A DNA stretch of 5,216 bases from the NCBI GenBank assembly GCA_002084535.1, contig NBLI01000156.1, positions 1 through 5,216 of the forward strand, given 5' to 3'. The stretch is from Candidatus Zhuqueibacterota bacterium 4572_119. GTDB lineage: Bacteria; Zhuqueibacterota; Zhuqueibacteria; Thermofontimicrobiales; Thermofontimicrobiaceae. Each line of letters starts with the position of its first letter. Position 1 is the first letter of the stretch. Shown here piece after piece: positions 1-5,216 of this stretch. The notes below the pieces were generated by a model, which saw only the letters and a program-made list of their open reading frames with translations, was not told the DNA's origin and did not search any database. The translations under genes were made by a program, and so were the position numbers.

Positions 1-48
1 CGGTTACGATTGATGTTTGAAAATCAGTTTTTGCGTTTTATTCCTTAA
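1..48 (+). CDS. possible C-terminal tail of an upstream gene (partial)
   Basis: Frame 1 is open from the window edge for 15 codons (RLRLMFENQFLRFIP) and ends at a TAA at 46-48, whereas the other two forward frames close within the first 18 bases. The stop lies 17 bases before an inverted repeat that could end a transcript, which is the arrangement expected at the end of a gene. The fragment is too short to recognise a family, and an open run of this length can occur by chance. Confidence 0.22.
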   Translation, partial: RLRLMFENQFLRFIP

Positions 49-65
49 TGTGTGAATAATTCAGG

Positions 66-108
66 TTATCCCGCTACCTTTAAAAATATGATGAATAATG
101 CGGGATAA
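66..108 (+). terminator. inverted repeat, possible terminator or regulatory site
   Basis: TTATCCCGC at 66-74 is perfectly complementary to GCGGGATAA at 100-108, giving a 9-base-pair stem around a 25-base, AT-rich loop. The right arm is followed by GTTTTATATTTTTG, a broken T-rich run. Position after a possible stop codon at 48 favours a factor-independent terminator, but the loop is long for one. The alternative is a bipartite protein-binding site. It lies about 175 bases upstream of the predicted promoter, too far for a simple repressor site. Confidence 0.35.
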
Positions 109-282
109 GTTTTATATTTTTGAATTTATTACTTTCAGATGTAGCACACCTCATATCCTATAATTAAATCGATTCCGCTCATTTCGCGTACGTAATCAGA
201 GAATTCACTTTCTACAAAAATTTATTTGGATGTACACGTTTTTAAACAGCTATTGAGAAATTATTCCTTGCTTATTTTTTAC

Positions 283-310
283 TTGACATTTAGGCGATTT
301 ATTGTAACAT
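283..310 (+). promoter_or_regulatory. sigma-70-like promoter for the transporter gene
   Basis: A perfect -35 box TTGACA (283-288) is followed after 16 bases by TAACAT (305-310), which matches the -10 consensus at four of six positions. Transcription would start near 317, giving a leader of about 40 bases before the ATG at 357. This placement argues against the TTG at 321 as start codon, because it would lie at the very 5' end of the message without a ribosome binding site. The box assignment is by eye and assumes standard sigma-70 recognition. Confidence 0.5.
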
Positions 311-347
311 TGTTTTTAATTTGATAAAAAAAATAATCATTACCACA

Positions 348-352
348 GAGGA
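348..352 (+). promoter_or_regulatory. ribosome binding site that fixes the transporter start
   Basis: GAGGA sits four bases before the ATG at 357. It selects this ATG over the in-frame TTG at 321, which has no Shine-Dalgarno sequence and would add 12 residues not expected for the family. Confidence 0.7.
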
Positions 353-356
353 AATC

Positions 357-1643
357 ATGAAGAACAGAACGGCTTTTCCAAAGGTGTTTTGGATCGCTAA
401 TTCAATTGAAGTGATGGAGCGTTTTGCTTATTATGGAATTTATATGGGATTTGGTATTTACATGGAATACCTTGGTTACTCTAAAGCTCAGCTGGGAATT
501 GTTCAGACAATTTTTTTACTTTTTTCTTATATGATCCCGGTAATTTCCGGTACCTTTGCTGATAAATATGGATTTAAAAAAGTCCTGATCGTTTCGTACC
601 TGGCGTATTTGCCATCGATCTTACTTTTAATTATCACAAAATCTTTTTCCGGAATCGCTTTGACCATGCTGAGTATCGGGTTAGCTGCTGGAATTTTTAA
701 GCCGCTCATTTCCGGCACAGTACGAGTTACGACAGATGGTACAAATAAAACACTCGGGTTTGGAGTTTTCTACGCCATGGTCAATGTGGGCGCTTCTTTT
801 GGTCCAATAGTCATGGGAAAACTTCGGGCAATTTCCTGGAATTACGCGTTTATCGCTGCGGCAATTTCCATCGGTATCATGCTTTTAATAACCATCTTAT
901 TTTACAAAGAACCGGAACGGGAAATTGAAGGTGTAACGTTGGGACAAAAATTCAAAGACCTGGCGACAGCGCTTTCTGATTTTAAATTTTTGACATTCCT
1001 GATTATCATTGGTGTATTTTTCTGGATACCGCTCTGGGCATTTTTTAATCTTCTGGCGATTTATGTGGATAAAAATCTTGATACAGCGCAGCTATATTTG
1101 AATGTAAAAAGTGTTTTTGGAGCGGGTTTTGCCAATTTTATTTCCCGTGTTGAGGAAGACGGTACGCGGAAACTGCTCGGTGAAAGTATTTCCCATACCG
1201 GTTATATTATTATGATTGTCCAGGTTTTTATCTCCCGAATTTTTGAGAAATTTAAACCGATTCCTTCCTTCTCATTTGGGCTTTTTGTCGGCGCGTTGGG
1301 ATTTTTTATGCTTGGTTATGCCAGGGTCATTTCACCGGGTTGGGTATTTTTGGGGATTTTCCTATTTGCGGTCGGGGAGATGATTTCCTCTCCCCGAATC
1401 CAGGAATACATTACCTGGCTGGCGCCAAAAGAAAAAGCTGGTTTGTACATGGGGACAAATTTTTTAGCCATCGGTATTGGCGCGTTTAGCGGGATTATTT
1501 ATACTCCGCTTTATGGTTATTTTCGGGATATGGGAAATCCGGAGTACGTGTGGTACACTTTGGCAGTTCATTATTTAATTGGAATAATTATCATGTATGT
1601 TTTTGTGAGAAAAATGGGCGAATTTAAAGAAATGGCTGAATAA
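357..1643 (+). CDS. POT/PTR2-type major facilitator transporter
   Basis: This 428-residue inner-membrane protein belongs to the major facilitator superfamily and most resembles the proton-dependent oligopeptide transporter (POT/PTR2) branch. Residues 18-27 (EVMERFAYYG) match the ExxERFxYYG signature in helix 1 that POT carriers use for proton coupling. Residues 65-75 (GTFADKYGFKK) are the MFS motif A loop between helices 2 and 3. A KP pair at 115-116 corresponds to the helix-4 lysine of POTs, although the usual following Asn is Leu here. FYAMVNVGAS at 138-147 fits the second PTR2 signature (FYxxINxGS). GEMISSP at 340-346 and LAPKEKAGLYMG at 355-366 match the POT helix 10-11 region. About 12 hydrophobic segments are visible. 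The two extra helices many bacterial POTs carry between helices 6 and 7 appear absent, and a polar stretch of about 40 residues (239-280) sits between helices 7 and 8. Substrate is not readable: di- or tripeptides are the family default, but divergent members carry other compounds. First gene of the cluster, behind its own promoter. Confidence 0.88.
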   Translation: MKNRTAFPKVFWIANSIEVMERFAYYGIYMGFGIYMEYLGYSKAQLGIVQTIFLLFSYMIPVISGTFADKYGFKKVLIVSYLAYLPSILLLIITKSFSGIALTMLSIGLAAGIFKPLISGTVRVTTDGTNKTLGFGVFYAMVNVGASFGPIVMGKLRAISWNYAFIAAAISIGIMLLITILFYKEPEREIEGVTLGQKFKDLATALSDFKFLTFLIIIGVFFWIPLWAFFNLLAIYVDKNLDTAQLYLNVKSVFGAGFANFISRVEEDGTRKLLGESISHTGYIIMIVQVFISRIFEKFKPIPSFSFGLFVGALGFFMLGYARVISPGWVFLGIFLFAVGEMISSPRIQEYITWLAPKEKAGLYMGTNFLAIGIGAFSGIIYTPLYGYFRDMGNPEYVWYTLAVHYLIGIIIMYVFVRKMGEFKEMAE

Positions 1644-1704
1644 GGATTAGTTATAAAGAATTTTTTTCTGCTGAAATTTTGGTAAACTTGTTTAGAATTT
1701 ATTT

Positions 1705-1711
1705 GAAAGGA
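1705..1711 (+). promoter_or_regulatory. ribosome binding site that fixes the start of gene 2
   Basis: GAAAGGA lies six bases before the ATG at 1718. The in-frame TTG at 1679 has no such sequence, so the shorter 152-residue product is preferred. Confidence 0.65.
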
Positions 1712-1717
1712 AAAAAA

Positions 1718-2176
1718 ATGAAAATTGAATTGTCAAAAAATGAATTAAAGACTCTGGTGGATTTAATTTATTTCGCCGAAATGGTTTATTCTTTATCAAA
1801 AGAGGAGCTTTCGGAAAAGACAGGTCAGTATGACAAAGTTGTACAAAAACTATTAAAGATTGCTCAACAATCAGGATTAAAGGACATGGTTGTAGAAGGT
1901 ATGGAAAAGGAGATAGACTTTGCCGATGATTTTTTTGAGGCTCCACATATCAACAAAATGATAGATAACTACGATGAAGAGTGTTTCTGGGAAGAATTAA
2001 TTATGAGATTGGCTTTAAGAGATGTTATCGAAGAGGTGGGAAAAGAAAAGTTTCTGGAAATGGATTTTATGGAGCAGGTCACTAAAAGGATTGAACAGGA
2101 GGGAATATATGCTGAAGAGTTTGAGAAAAACGGTGCCCAAAATTTGAGAATTTTGAATATGGGTTTGCCGTTTTAG
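1718..2176 (+). CDS. small acidic helical protein of unknown function
   Basis: The product has 152 residues, no signal peptide and no membrane segment, so it should be cytoplasmic. It is rich in Glu, Asp and Lys and looks almost entirely helical. The most distinctive part is residues 85-102 (YDEECFWEELIMRLALRD), followed by a second acidic helical part with EEVGKEKFLEMDF. I have a general impression of uncharacterised bacterial proteins with a similar N-terminal 'LSKNELKTLVDLIY' helix and an FWxELxxRLAxRD core, but I cannot name a family. It has no catalytic motif that I recognise. The gene lies 74 bases after the transporter and 46 bases before the Ntn hydrolase, with no convincing terminator in either gap, so it may share their transcript. 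An adaptor or regulatory role would fit its size, but that is a guess. It is distinctly AT-rich. The start is chosen by the Shine-Dalgarno sequence at 1705-1711. Confidence 0.8.
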   Translation: MKIELSKNELKTLVDLIYFAEMVYSLSKEELSEKTGQYDKVVQKLLKIAQQSGLKDMVVEGMEKEIDFADDFFEAPHINKMIDNYDEECFWEELIMRLALRDVIEEVGKEKFLEMDFMEQVTKRIEQEGIYAEEFEKNGAQNLRILNMGLPF

Positions 2177-2222
2177 TGTTAATTGGACAAAAACATTCAT
2201 TGTTATTATTTGGAGTTGATTA

Positions 2223-3458
2223 ATGACCAGAAGAAAGTTGATTGTAATAAACGCAATTCTATTATTACTGATTTTATTACCTTCGCTAATATACCCCTGT
2301 ACCACCGCCATTATCTCAGGAAAATTTACCAAAGATGGACGCCCCTTGCTTTTTAAGCACCGCGACACCGGCACGCTGGATAATAAACTAATGTTTTTCA
2401 GTGATGGTAAATATGAATACATCGGTGTAGTGAATTCACCGGATTTAGAGGGAAAGGAGGTCTGGGCTGGCGTGAACAGCGCGGGTTTCGCGATAATGAA
2501 TTCAGCGTCTTATAATCTCAATTTGAACGATACGACAACTATCAAAGACCAGGAAGGCGTAGTGATGAAACTGGCATTACAGCAGTGCGCTACAATTGAG
2601 GATTTCGAAACGCTGCTGGGTACTCTTATCAAACCCCTTGGTGTTGAGGCTAATTTCGGTGTAATCGATGCAAATGGAGGAGCTGCGTATTATGAAACCG
2701 GGAATTTTGATTTTACCAAATATGATGTGAACGATCAGACAATCGCGCCCTTTGGTTACATTATTCGAACTAATCATTCATTCACCCGGGACGCGGAAAA
2801 AGGTTACGGGTATATCCGTTTCCAAAACGCGAATGAATTATTTAATATTGCTTCCGCGACTAATGAATTTTCTCATGAATTTATCCTGCAGAAAGTTTCC
2901 CGCAGCTTGAGACATTCTTTGACGAAAGTTGATTTGATGAGAAATTTACCCATTGAATCAGGGACGCCATGCTTTGTTGATTTCAGAGATTTTATTCCGC
3001 GCTTCAGTTCAGCGGCGACGACAGTTGTTCAGGGAGTTAAACCGGGCGAGTCCCCTGAATTTACTACTATGTGGACTATTCTGGGATTTCAGCTTTGTTC
3101 GGTGGCAATACCCACCTGGGTTGCCGGTGGAGAGCAGATGCCCGGTTTGTTAATGGTAAATGAAAAAGGGAGCGCTCCGCTTTGTGATATGGCGTTGAAA
3201 CTGAAAAAAGAGTGTTTTCCCATCGAACGAGGCTCTGGTAAATATTATATGAATTTGTCAGCGGTTGTCAACCAGGAAGAAACCGGAATTTTGCAACAGC
3301 TTTTCCCGGTTGAGGAAAAAATATTTGAATTGACGGATTCCTATATGAGCCTTTGGCGAGGCAGCAAAATGGATAAACGGGAAATACAGAAATTTTATAA
3401 ATTAATCAATGGTTTTGTTTTAAAAACATATAAAGCCAAATTTGGATTTAAGATTTGA
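2223..3458 (+). CDS. exported Ntn hydrolase, C45/acyltransferase-like
   Basis: This 411-residue protein resembles the Ntn-hydrolase group containing acyl-CoA:6-aminopenicillanate acyltransferase (peptidase C45) and related linear-amide C-N hydrolases. These enzymes cleave or transfer acyl groups at amide bonds using an N-terminal Cys. Residues 1-25 are a basic start (MTRRK) plus a long hydrophobic segment, consistent with export. Cys26 follows directly (CTTAIIS), the expected nucleophile. Further family-like features are KHRDTG at 45-50 (the Arg-Asp substrate-site pair), GVNSAGFAIMN at 83-93 (the GxNxxG turn, with Asn93 as candidate oxyanion residue), ANFGVID at 141-147, RTNH at 180-183, and a C-terminal part with GVKPGESP and TMWTILG typical of the group. 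Pro25 before the Cys fits neither a lipobox nor a normal signal peptidase I site, so how the Cys is exposed is unclear. The ATG has GGAG seven bases upstream (2212-2215). Its stop codon overlaps the next gene by four bases, implying coupling. Substrate is unknown; penicillin or bile-salt activity should not be assumed. Confidence 0.82.
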   Translation: MTRRKLIVINAILLLLILLPSLIYPCTTAIISGKFTKDGRPLLFKHRDTGTLDNKLMFFSDGKYEYIGVVNSPDLEGKEVWAGVNSAGFAIMNSASYNLNLNDTTTIKDQEGVVMKLALQQCATIEDFETLLGTLIKPLGVEANFGVIDANGGAAYYETGNFDFTKYDVNDQTIAPFGYIIRTNHSFTRDAEKGYGYIRFQNANELFNIASATNEFSHEFILQKVSRSLRHSLTKVDLMRNLPIESGTPCFVDFRDFIPRFSSAATTVVQGVKPGESPEFTTMWTILGFQLCSVAIPTWVAGGEQMPGLLMVNEKGSAPLCDMALKLKKECFPIERGSGKYYMNLSAVVNQEETGILQQLFPVEEKIFELTDSYMSLWRGSKMDKREIQKFYKLINGFVLKTYKAKFGFKI

Positions 3459-4633
3459 AAACAGAAAAGATGAATCCGGCAAGGGAACGTAACCTGCGCG
3501 CTCTGGCAAAATTAATGAACCAGCAAAACATTACATCAATTCCTGTTACCAAAAAATTACTAAACTGTTTTGATCTGGTGATTACGCCGGAAGAGAATGA
3601 CTTCTTATTGAAACTGGGCACTAAAAAACGAACCTTTGATGAGGCGCTACATATTTCTCAATTGCTCCCAGATTCATTTAAAATTTTGTTTAATGAAATG
3701 CTTTCCAAAGGCTTGATCTGGACAAGCTATGCTGAAGAAGGAACAGAATATTATAACCTGGCGCCTATTTTATTGGGCTGGTTTGAAATTTACCTTTCCG
3801 ATGGTCAGGAAACTGAGCGAAAAAAAGAGTTCGCTCACAGGGTAGAGGAGCTTTTTGAATCCTGGGGAAAATTGAATGTTTTTCCGGTTCGGAATCTGTG
3901 GAATTTCAAGCACAGTAAAGGGACCGCGCATAGAAGAATTTATTCGGTTGATAAATCCGGGAATCAGACAATACGCGTTCAGTTAAACAGGAAAATCGAC
4001 GCCGCGGATACTAAAATTTATCCCGCGCAGAGTGTTTTTGAATTAATTGAAAAATACGGCACAAAAAATGAGATCGCGGTTGTACATTGCTTTTGCCGGC
4101 AATGGCATAAAATGATCGAAAATTCCTGCCGGTTTGATTTTCCTGCCGAGTCTTGTGTGGTGATCGGCAGTCTGTCAAAATATGTGGTGAATTATGGCAT
4201 CGGAAAATATATTTCCAAAAAAGAAGCGCTTGAATTAATTCTCGAACTGCAATCCAAAGGAGCGGTGCACCAGGTTTATCATGAACGGGAGGACATCAAC
4301 TTACAGGAAATTGCCATCTGCAATTGCTGCTGGGATTGCTGCGGGATTTTGGGATCGTATAATCGCGCCAGGCTGCCCCTGCATTTTAAGTCGTATTATT
4401 TGTCAGAAATTTCAAATATAAAAAATTGTACCGGCTGCAAGCGTTGTGTTAAATATTGCCCAGTGGAAGCATTAACCATGAGGGGCAAAAAAGTAGCGTT
4501 GGATACAGGTAAATGCATCGGTTGCGGGCAATGTGAATTAAAGTGCGAAGAAAATGTTTTTAAACTATGCTATGTTGAACGCGATGTTATTTTGCCTTTA
4601 AGAAAAAAAGTGTCAGCAAGGATTAAAAGTTAA
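3455..4633 (+). CDS. 4Fe-4S double-cluster protein with extra cysteine sites
   Basis: The 392-residue product is cytoplasmic (no signal peptide or membrane helix) and likely transfers electrons. Two ferredoxin-type motifs stand at the C-terminus: C325-x2-C328-x2-C331-x3-C335-P, and C354-x2-C357-x2-C360-x3-C364, the latter followed by Glu instead of the usual Pro. Ahead of them are CFC at 212-214, C225, C234 and a dense CNCCWDCC run at 289-296, which could bind another metal centre. This order (CxC, spaced Cys, CNCCxxCC, two ferredoxin motifs) resembles a known but poorly characterised group of bacterial 4Fe-4S proteins in anaerobes. Residues 1-200 have no cysteine cluster and look helical; part (about 45-100) could be a winged-helix fold, which is inference. 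The TTG start at 3455 overlaps the preceding stop (TTGA) with a weak GGA eight bases upstream. ATG at 3470, removing five residues, is the alternative but lacks a ribosome binding site. Its redox partner is not in the window. Confidence 0.82.
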   Translation: MKTEKMNPARERNLRALAKLMNQQNITSIPVTKKLLNCFDLVITPEENDFLLKLGTKKRTFDEALHISQLLPDSFKILFNEMLSKGLIWTSYAEEGTEYYNLAPILLGWFEIYLSDGQETERKKEFAHRVEELFESWGKLNVFPVRNLWNFKHSKGTAHRRIYSVDKSGNQTIRVQLNRKIDAADTKIYPAQSVFELIEKYGTKNEIAVVHCFCRQWHKMIENSCRFDFPAESCVVIGSLSKYVVNYGIGKYISKKEALELILELQSKGAVHQVYHEREDINLQEIAICNCCWDCCGILGSYNRARLPLHFKSYYLSEISNIKNCTGCKRCVKYCPVEALTMRGKKVALDTGKCIGCGQCELKCEENVFKLCYVERDVILPLRKKVSARIKS

Positions 4634-5151
4634 TGAATTCTTTTTCTAGTTCATTTGAGCAATATAAAATCCTACGTAAATTTGACCGTTTGACAAAAGC
4701 CCTAATTGATTCGTCCTCCATAATTTATATGAAAAAAGCAGGCTTCCTCAATTTGCTATCTGAACATGTTTCCTTATTTACAATCGAGGAAATCGCACGA
4801 GAGGTTGGCGAAGAACTTTCGAATATTAACATAATTGAATCAGATTTTAATCAAAATTCAAATGATAATAAATTGATAAATTGCGCGATAACAAACAGGC
4901 TTTGTGTAATTTCAGAGGACAAAAAATTATTATTAAAACTGGAGAAGGAAAAACTTGATTATTATAATTCACTCATGATTTTGAATTTATTGCTTTATAG
5001 GAAAAAAATTTCATTGGAACAATATTATAATTATCAAACCAGGCTAAAAGTGGTTAGCAGATACAGTGATGAAGTTTGGCGTATTGGTAAATTTGTTTTT
5101 GATTTTATTATAGAGTTCACTCTAAAAAGCCCTAAAGGGCTTTCACCCTGA
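4633..5151 (+). CDS. PIN-like domain protein, putative nuclease
   Basis: The 172-residue product has the pattern of a PIN-like nuclease fold. ALIDSSSIIYMKKAG (23-37) gives the first acidic residue Asp26 at the end of strand 1. Acidic residues Glu53 and Glu57 sit in the next helix (EEIAREVGEE). Asp78 begins the helix NDNKLINCAI, and ISEDKKLL (93-100) supplies Glu95/Asp96 after the next strand. Later residues (NSLMILNLLLYRKKIS) match the end of such domains. PIN proteins cleave RNA, often as toxins, and need about four acidic residues with Mg2+ or Mn2+; these are present but were aligned only by eye. No antitoxin gene is adjacent. The ATG overlaps the TAA of the iron-sulfur gene by one base, with AAGGA ten bases upstream (4618-4622), so translation should be coupled. 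Codon use is more AT-rich than in genes 3 and 4, compatible with separate acquisition. The last eight residues (KSPKGLSP) are encoded within and beside a palindrome, so the C-terminus may be modified by a repeat. Confidence 0.68.
   Translation: MNSFSSSFEQYKILRKFDRLTKALIDSSSIIYMKKAGFLNLLSEHVSLFTIEEIAREVGEELSNINIIESDFNQNSNDNKLINCAITNRLCVISEDKKLLLKLEKEKLDYYNSLMILNLLLYRKKISLEQYYNYQTRLKVVSRYSDEVWRIGKFVFDFIIEFTLKSPKGLSP
5126..5143 (+). terminator. stem-loop overlapping the end of the PIN-like gene
   Basis: AAAGCCC (5126-5132) pairs perfectly with GGGCTTT (5137-5143) around a TAAA loop, a 7-base-pair stem. It lies inside the coding sequence, ending five bases before the stop codon at 5149. Only three T residues belong to the right arm and the next base is C, so as a factor-independent terminator it is weak. 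Together with the second hairpin downstream it could instead be one arm of a repetitive extragenic palindrome. Confidence 0.45.
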
Positions 5152-5167
5152 TTGGGATTCTATTTTT

Positions 5168-5187
5168 CCCCGCCATAAATGGCGGAG
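5168..5187. repeat. second palindrome with the same TAAA loop
   Basis: CCGCCA (5170-5175) pairs with TGGCGG (5180-5185) around TAAA. Arms extend to eight bases (5168-5187) with one mismatch at C5169/A5186, suggesting a slightly decayed perfect palindrome. No T-run follows on the + strand, and on the - strand the following bases are G and A rich, so it is not a classical terminator in either direction. The shared loop and closeness to the hairpin at 5126-5143 suggest a paired REP-like element. Confidence 0.45.
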
Positions 5188-5216
5188 TTAGTCAATTATA
5201 ATTACTTAAGTTATAT

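Larger units (their letters stand above)
49..356. other. non-coding stretch upstream of the transporter gene
   Basis: No reading frame in these roughly 300 bases looks like a gene on either strand. The stretch is AT-rich. It holds an inverted repeat at 66-108 and a good sigma-70-like promoter at 283-310, described separately. The 8-base sequence TGAATAAT occurs twice (53-60 and 92-99), interleaved with the inverted repeat. A perfect TATAAT at 159-164 has no good -35 partner. I see no tRNA, no riboswitch I recognise and no insertion-sequence ends. Confidence 0.6.

Noticed and set aside
159..164. Perfect TATAAT hexamer as a second promoter
   Set aside because: The best -35 partner (TTCAGA at 134-139) needs a 19-base spacer and matches four of six positions. 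TATAAT is expected by chance in DNA this AT-rich, and the promoter at 283-310 is better placed.
1660..1667. T-run after the transporter stop as a terminator
   Set aside because: No stem with G/C pairs precedes the run, so it lacks the hairpin of a factor-independent terminator.
1671..1698. CTGAAA-16-TAGAAT as an internal promoter for gene 2
   Set aside because: The predicted transcript would begin at about the ribosome binding site at 1705-1711, leaving almost no leader, and the -35 match is only four of six.
1692..1946. Reading frame of 84 codons on the minus strand
   Set aside because: It is antisense to gene 2, and its Pro/Leu/Phe/Ser-rich translation is typical of the complement of an A/G-rich gene.
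2184..2209. TGGACA and TATTAT as a promoter for the hydrolase
   Set aside because: The spacer is 14 bases, too short, and transcription would start at or after the GGAG at 2212-2215, removing the ribosome binding site.
2280..2303. Lipoprotein signal at Cys26 of the hydrolase
   Set aside because: The residues before the Cys are Ile-Tyr-Pro rather than Leu-Ala/Ser-Gly/Ala, and the following CTTAIIS with KHRD matches the Ntn nucleophile context better.
2015..2422. Reading frame of 135 codons on the minus strand
   Set aside because: It overlaps the end of gene 2 and the start of the Ntn hydrolase, both of which have good starts and clear protein character. Its composition (many Leu, Ile, Ser, Phe) is that of a reverse-strand shadow, with no recognisable domain.
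2953..3153. Reading frame of 66 codons on the plus strand within the hydrolase gene
   Set aside because: It lies wholly inside the hydrolase gene in another frame, where the main frame carries family-like motifs.
1..5216. CRISPR array, tRNA, rRNA or insertion sequence
   Set aside because: No regularly spaced direct repeats, no cloverleaf pattern, no conserved rRNA segments and no transposase reading frame were seen.

Overview
The window is an AT-rich bacterial segment with five complete genes, all on the + strand, preceded by a non-coding stretch of about 300 bases. Gene starts carry AGGA/GGAG-type Shine-Dalgarno sequences. Protein content (a peptide-transporter-like carrier, an exported Ntn hydrolase and a cysteine-rich double-cluster ferredoxin) suggests an anaerobic or facultative Gram-negative-type bacterium. 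The style resembles Calditrichota, the Bacteroidota/Ignavibacteria assemblage or deltaproteobacteria, but this is an impression from protein style; no marker gene here fixes the taxon.

Layout. Bases 1-48 may be the last codons of an upstream gene. An inverted repeat at 66-108, followed by a T-rich run, is a possible end-of-transcript signal. A plausible sigma-70 promoter (TTGACA, 16 bases, TAACAT) at 283-310 drives gene 1, a 12-helix POT/PTR2-type major facilitator transporter (357-1643). Gene 2 (1718-2176) is a small acidic, helical protein of unknown function. Gene 3 (2223-3458) is an N-terminally exported Ntn hydrolase of the C45/acyltransferase-like group, with Cys26 as predicted nucleophile. 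Gene 4 (3455-4633) overlaps gene 3 by four bases. It encodes a cytoplasmic iron-sulfur protein with two C-terminal 4Fe-4S motifs and an additional set of conserved-looking cysteines. Gene 5 (4633-5151) overlaps gene 4 by one base and encodes a PIN-like nuclease fold protein without a visible antitoxin. Two stem-loops with identical TAAA loops lie at the 3' end, the first inside the last codons of gene 5.

How the genes may work together. Genes 3-5 are almost certainly co-transcribed and translationally coupled. Genes 1 and 2 could belong to the same transcript, since gaps are 74 and 46 bases with no convincing terminator or promoter between them. An exported amide-bond hydrolase or acyltransferase next to a peptide-type importer could mean release and uptake of an amide-linked compound, with the iron-sulfur protein supplying electron transfer inside. 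This is inference only; no substrate can be read from the sequence. The most unusual points are the coupling of an Ntn hydrolase, a multi-cysteine ferredoxin and a PIN-like protein, and the palindromic element that forms the end of the PIN-like gene.
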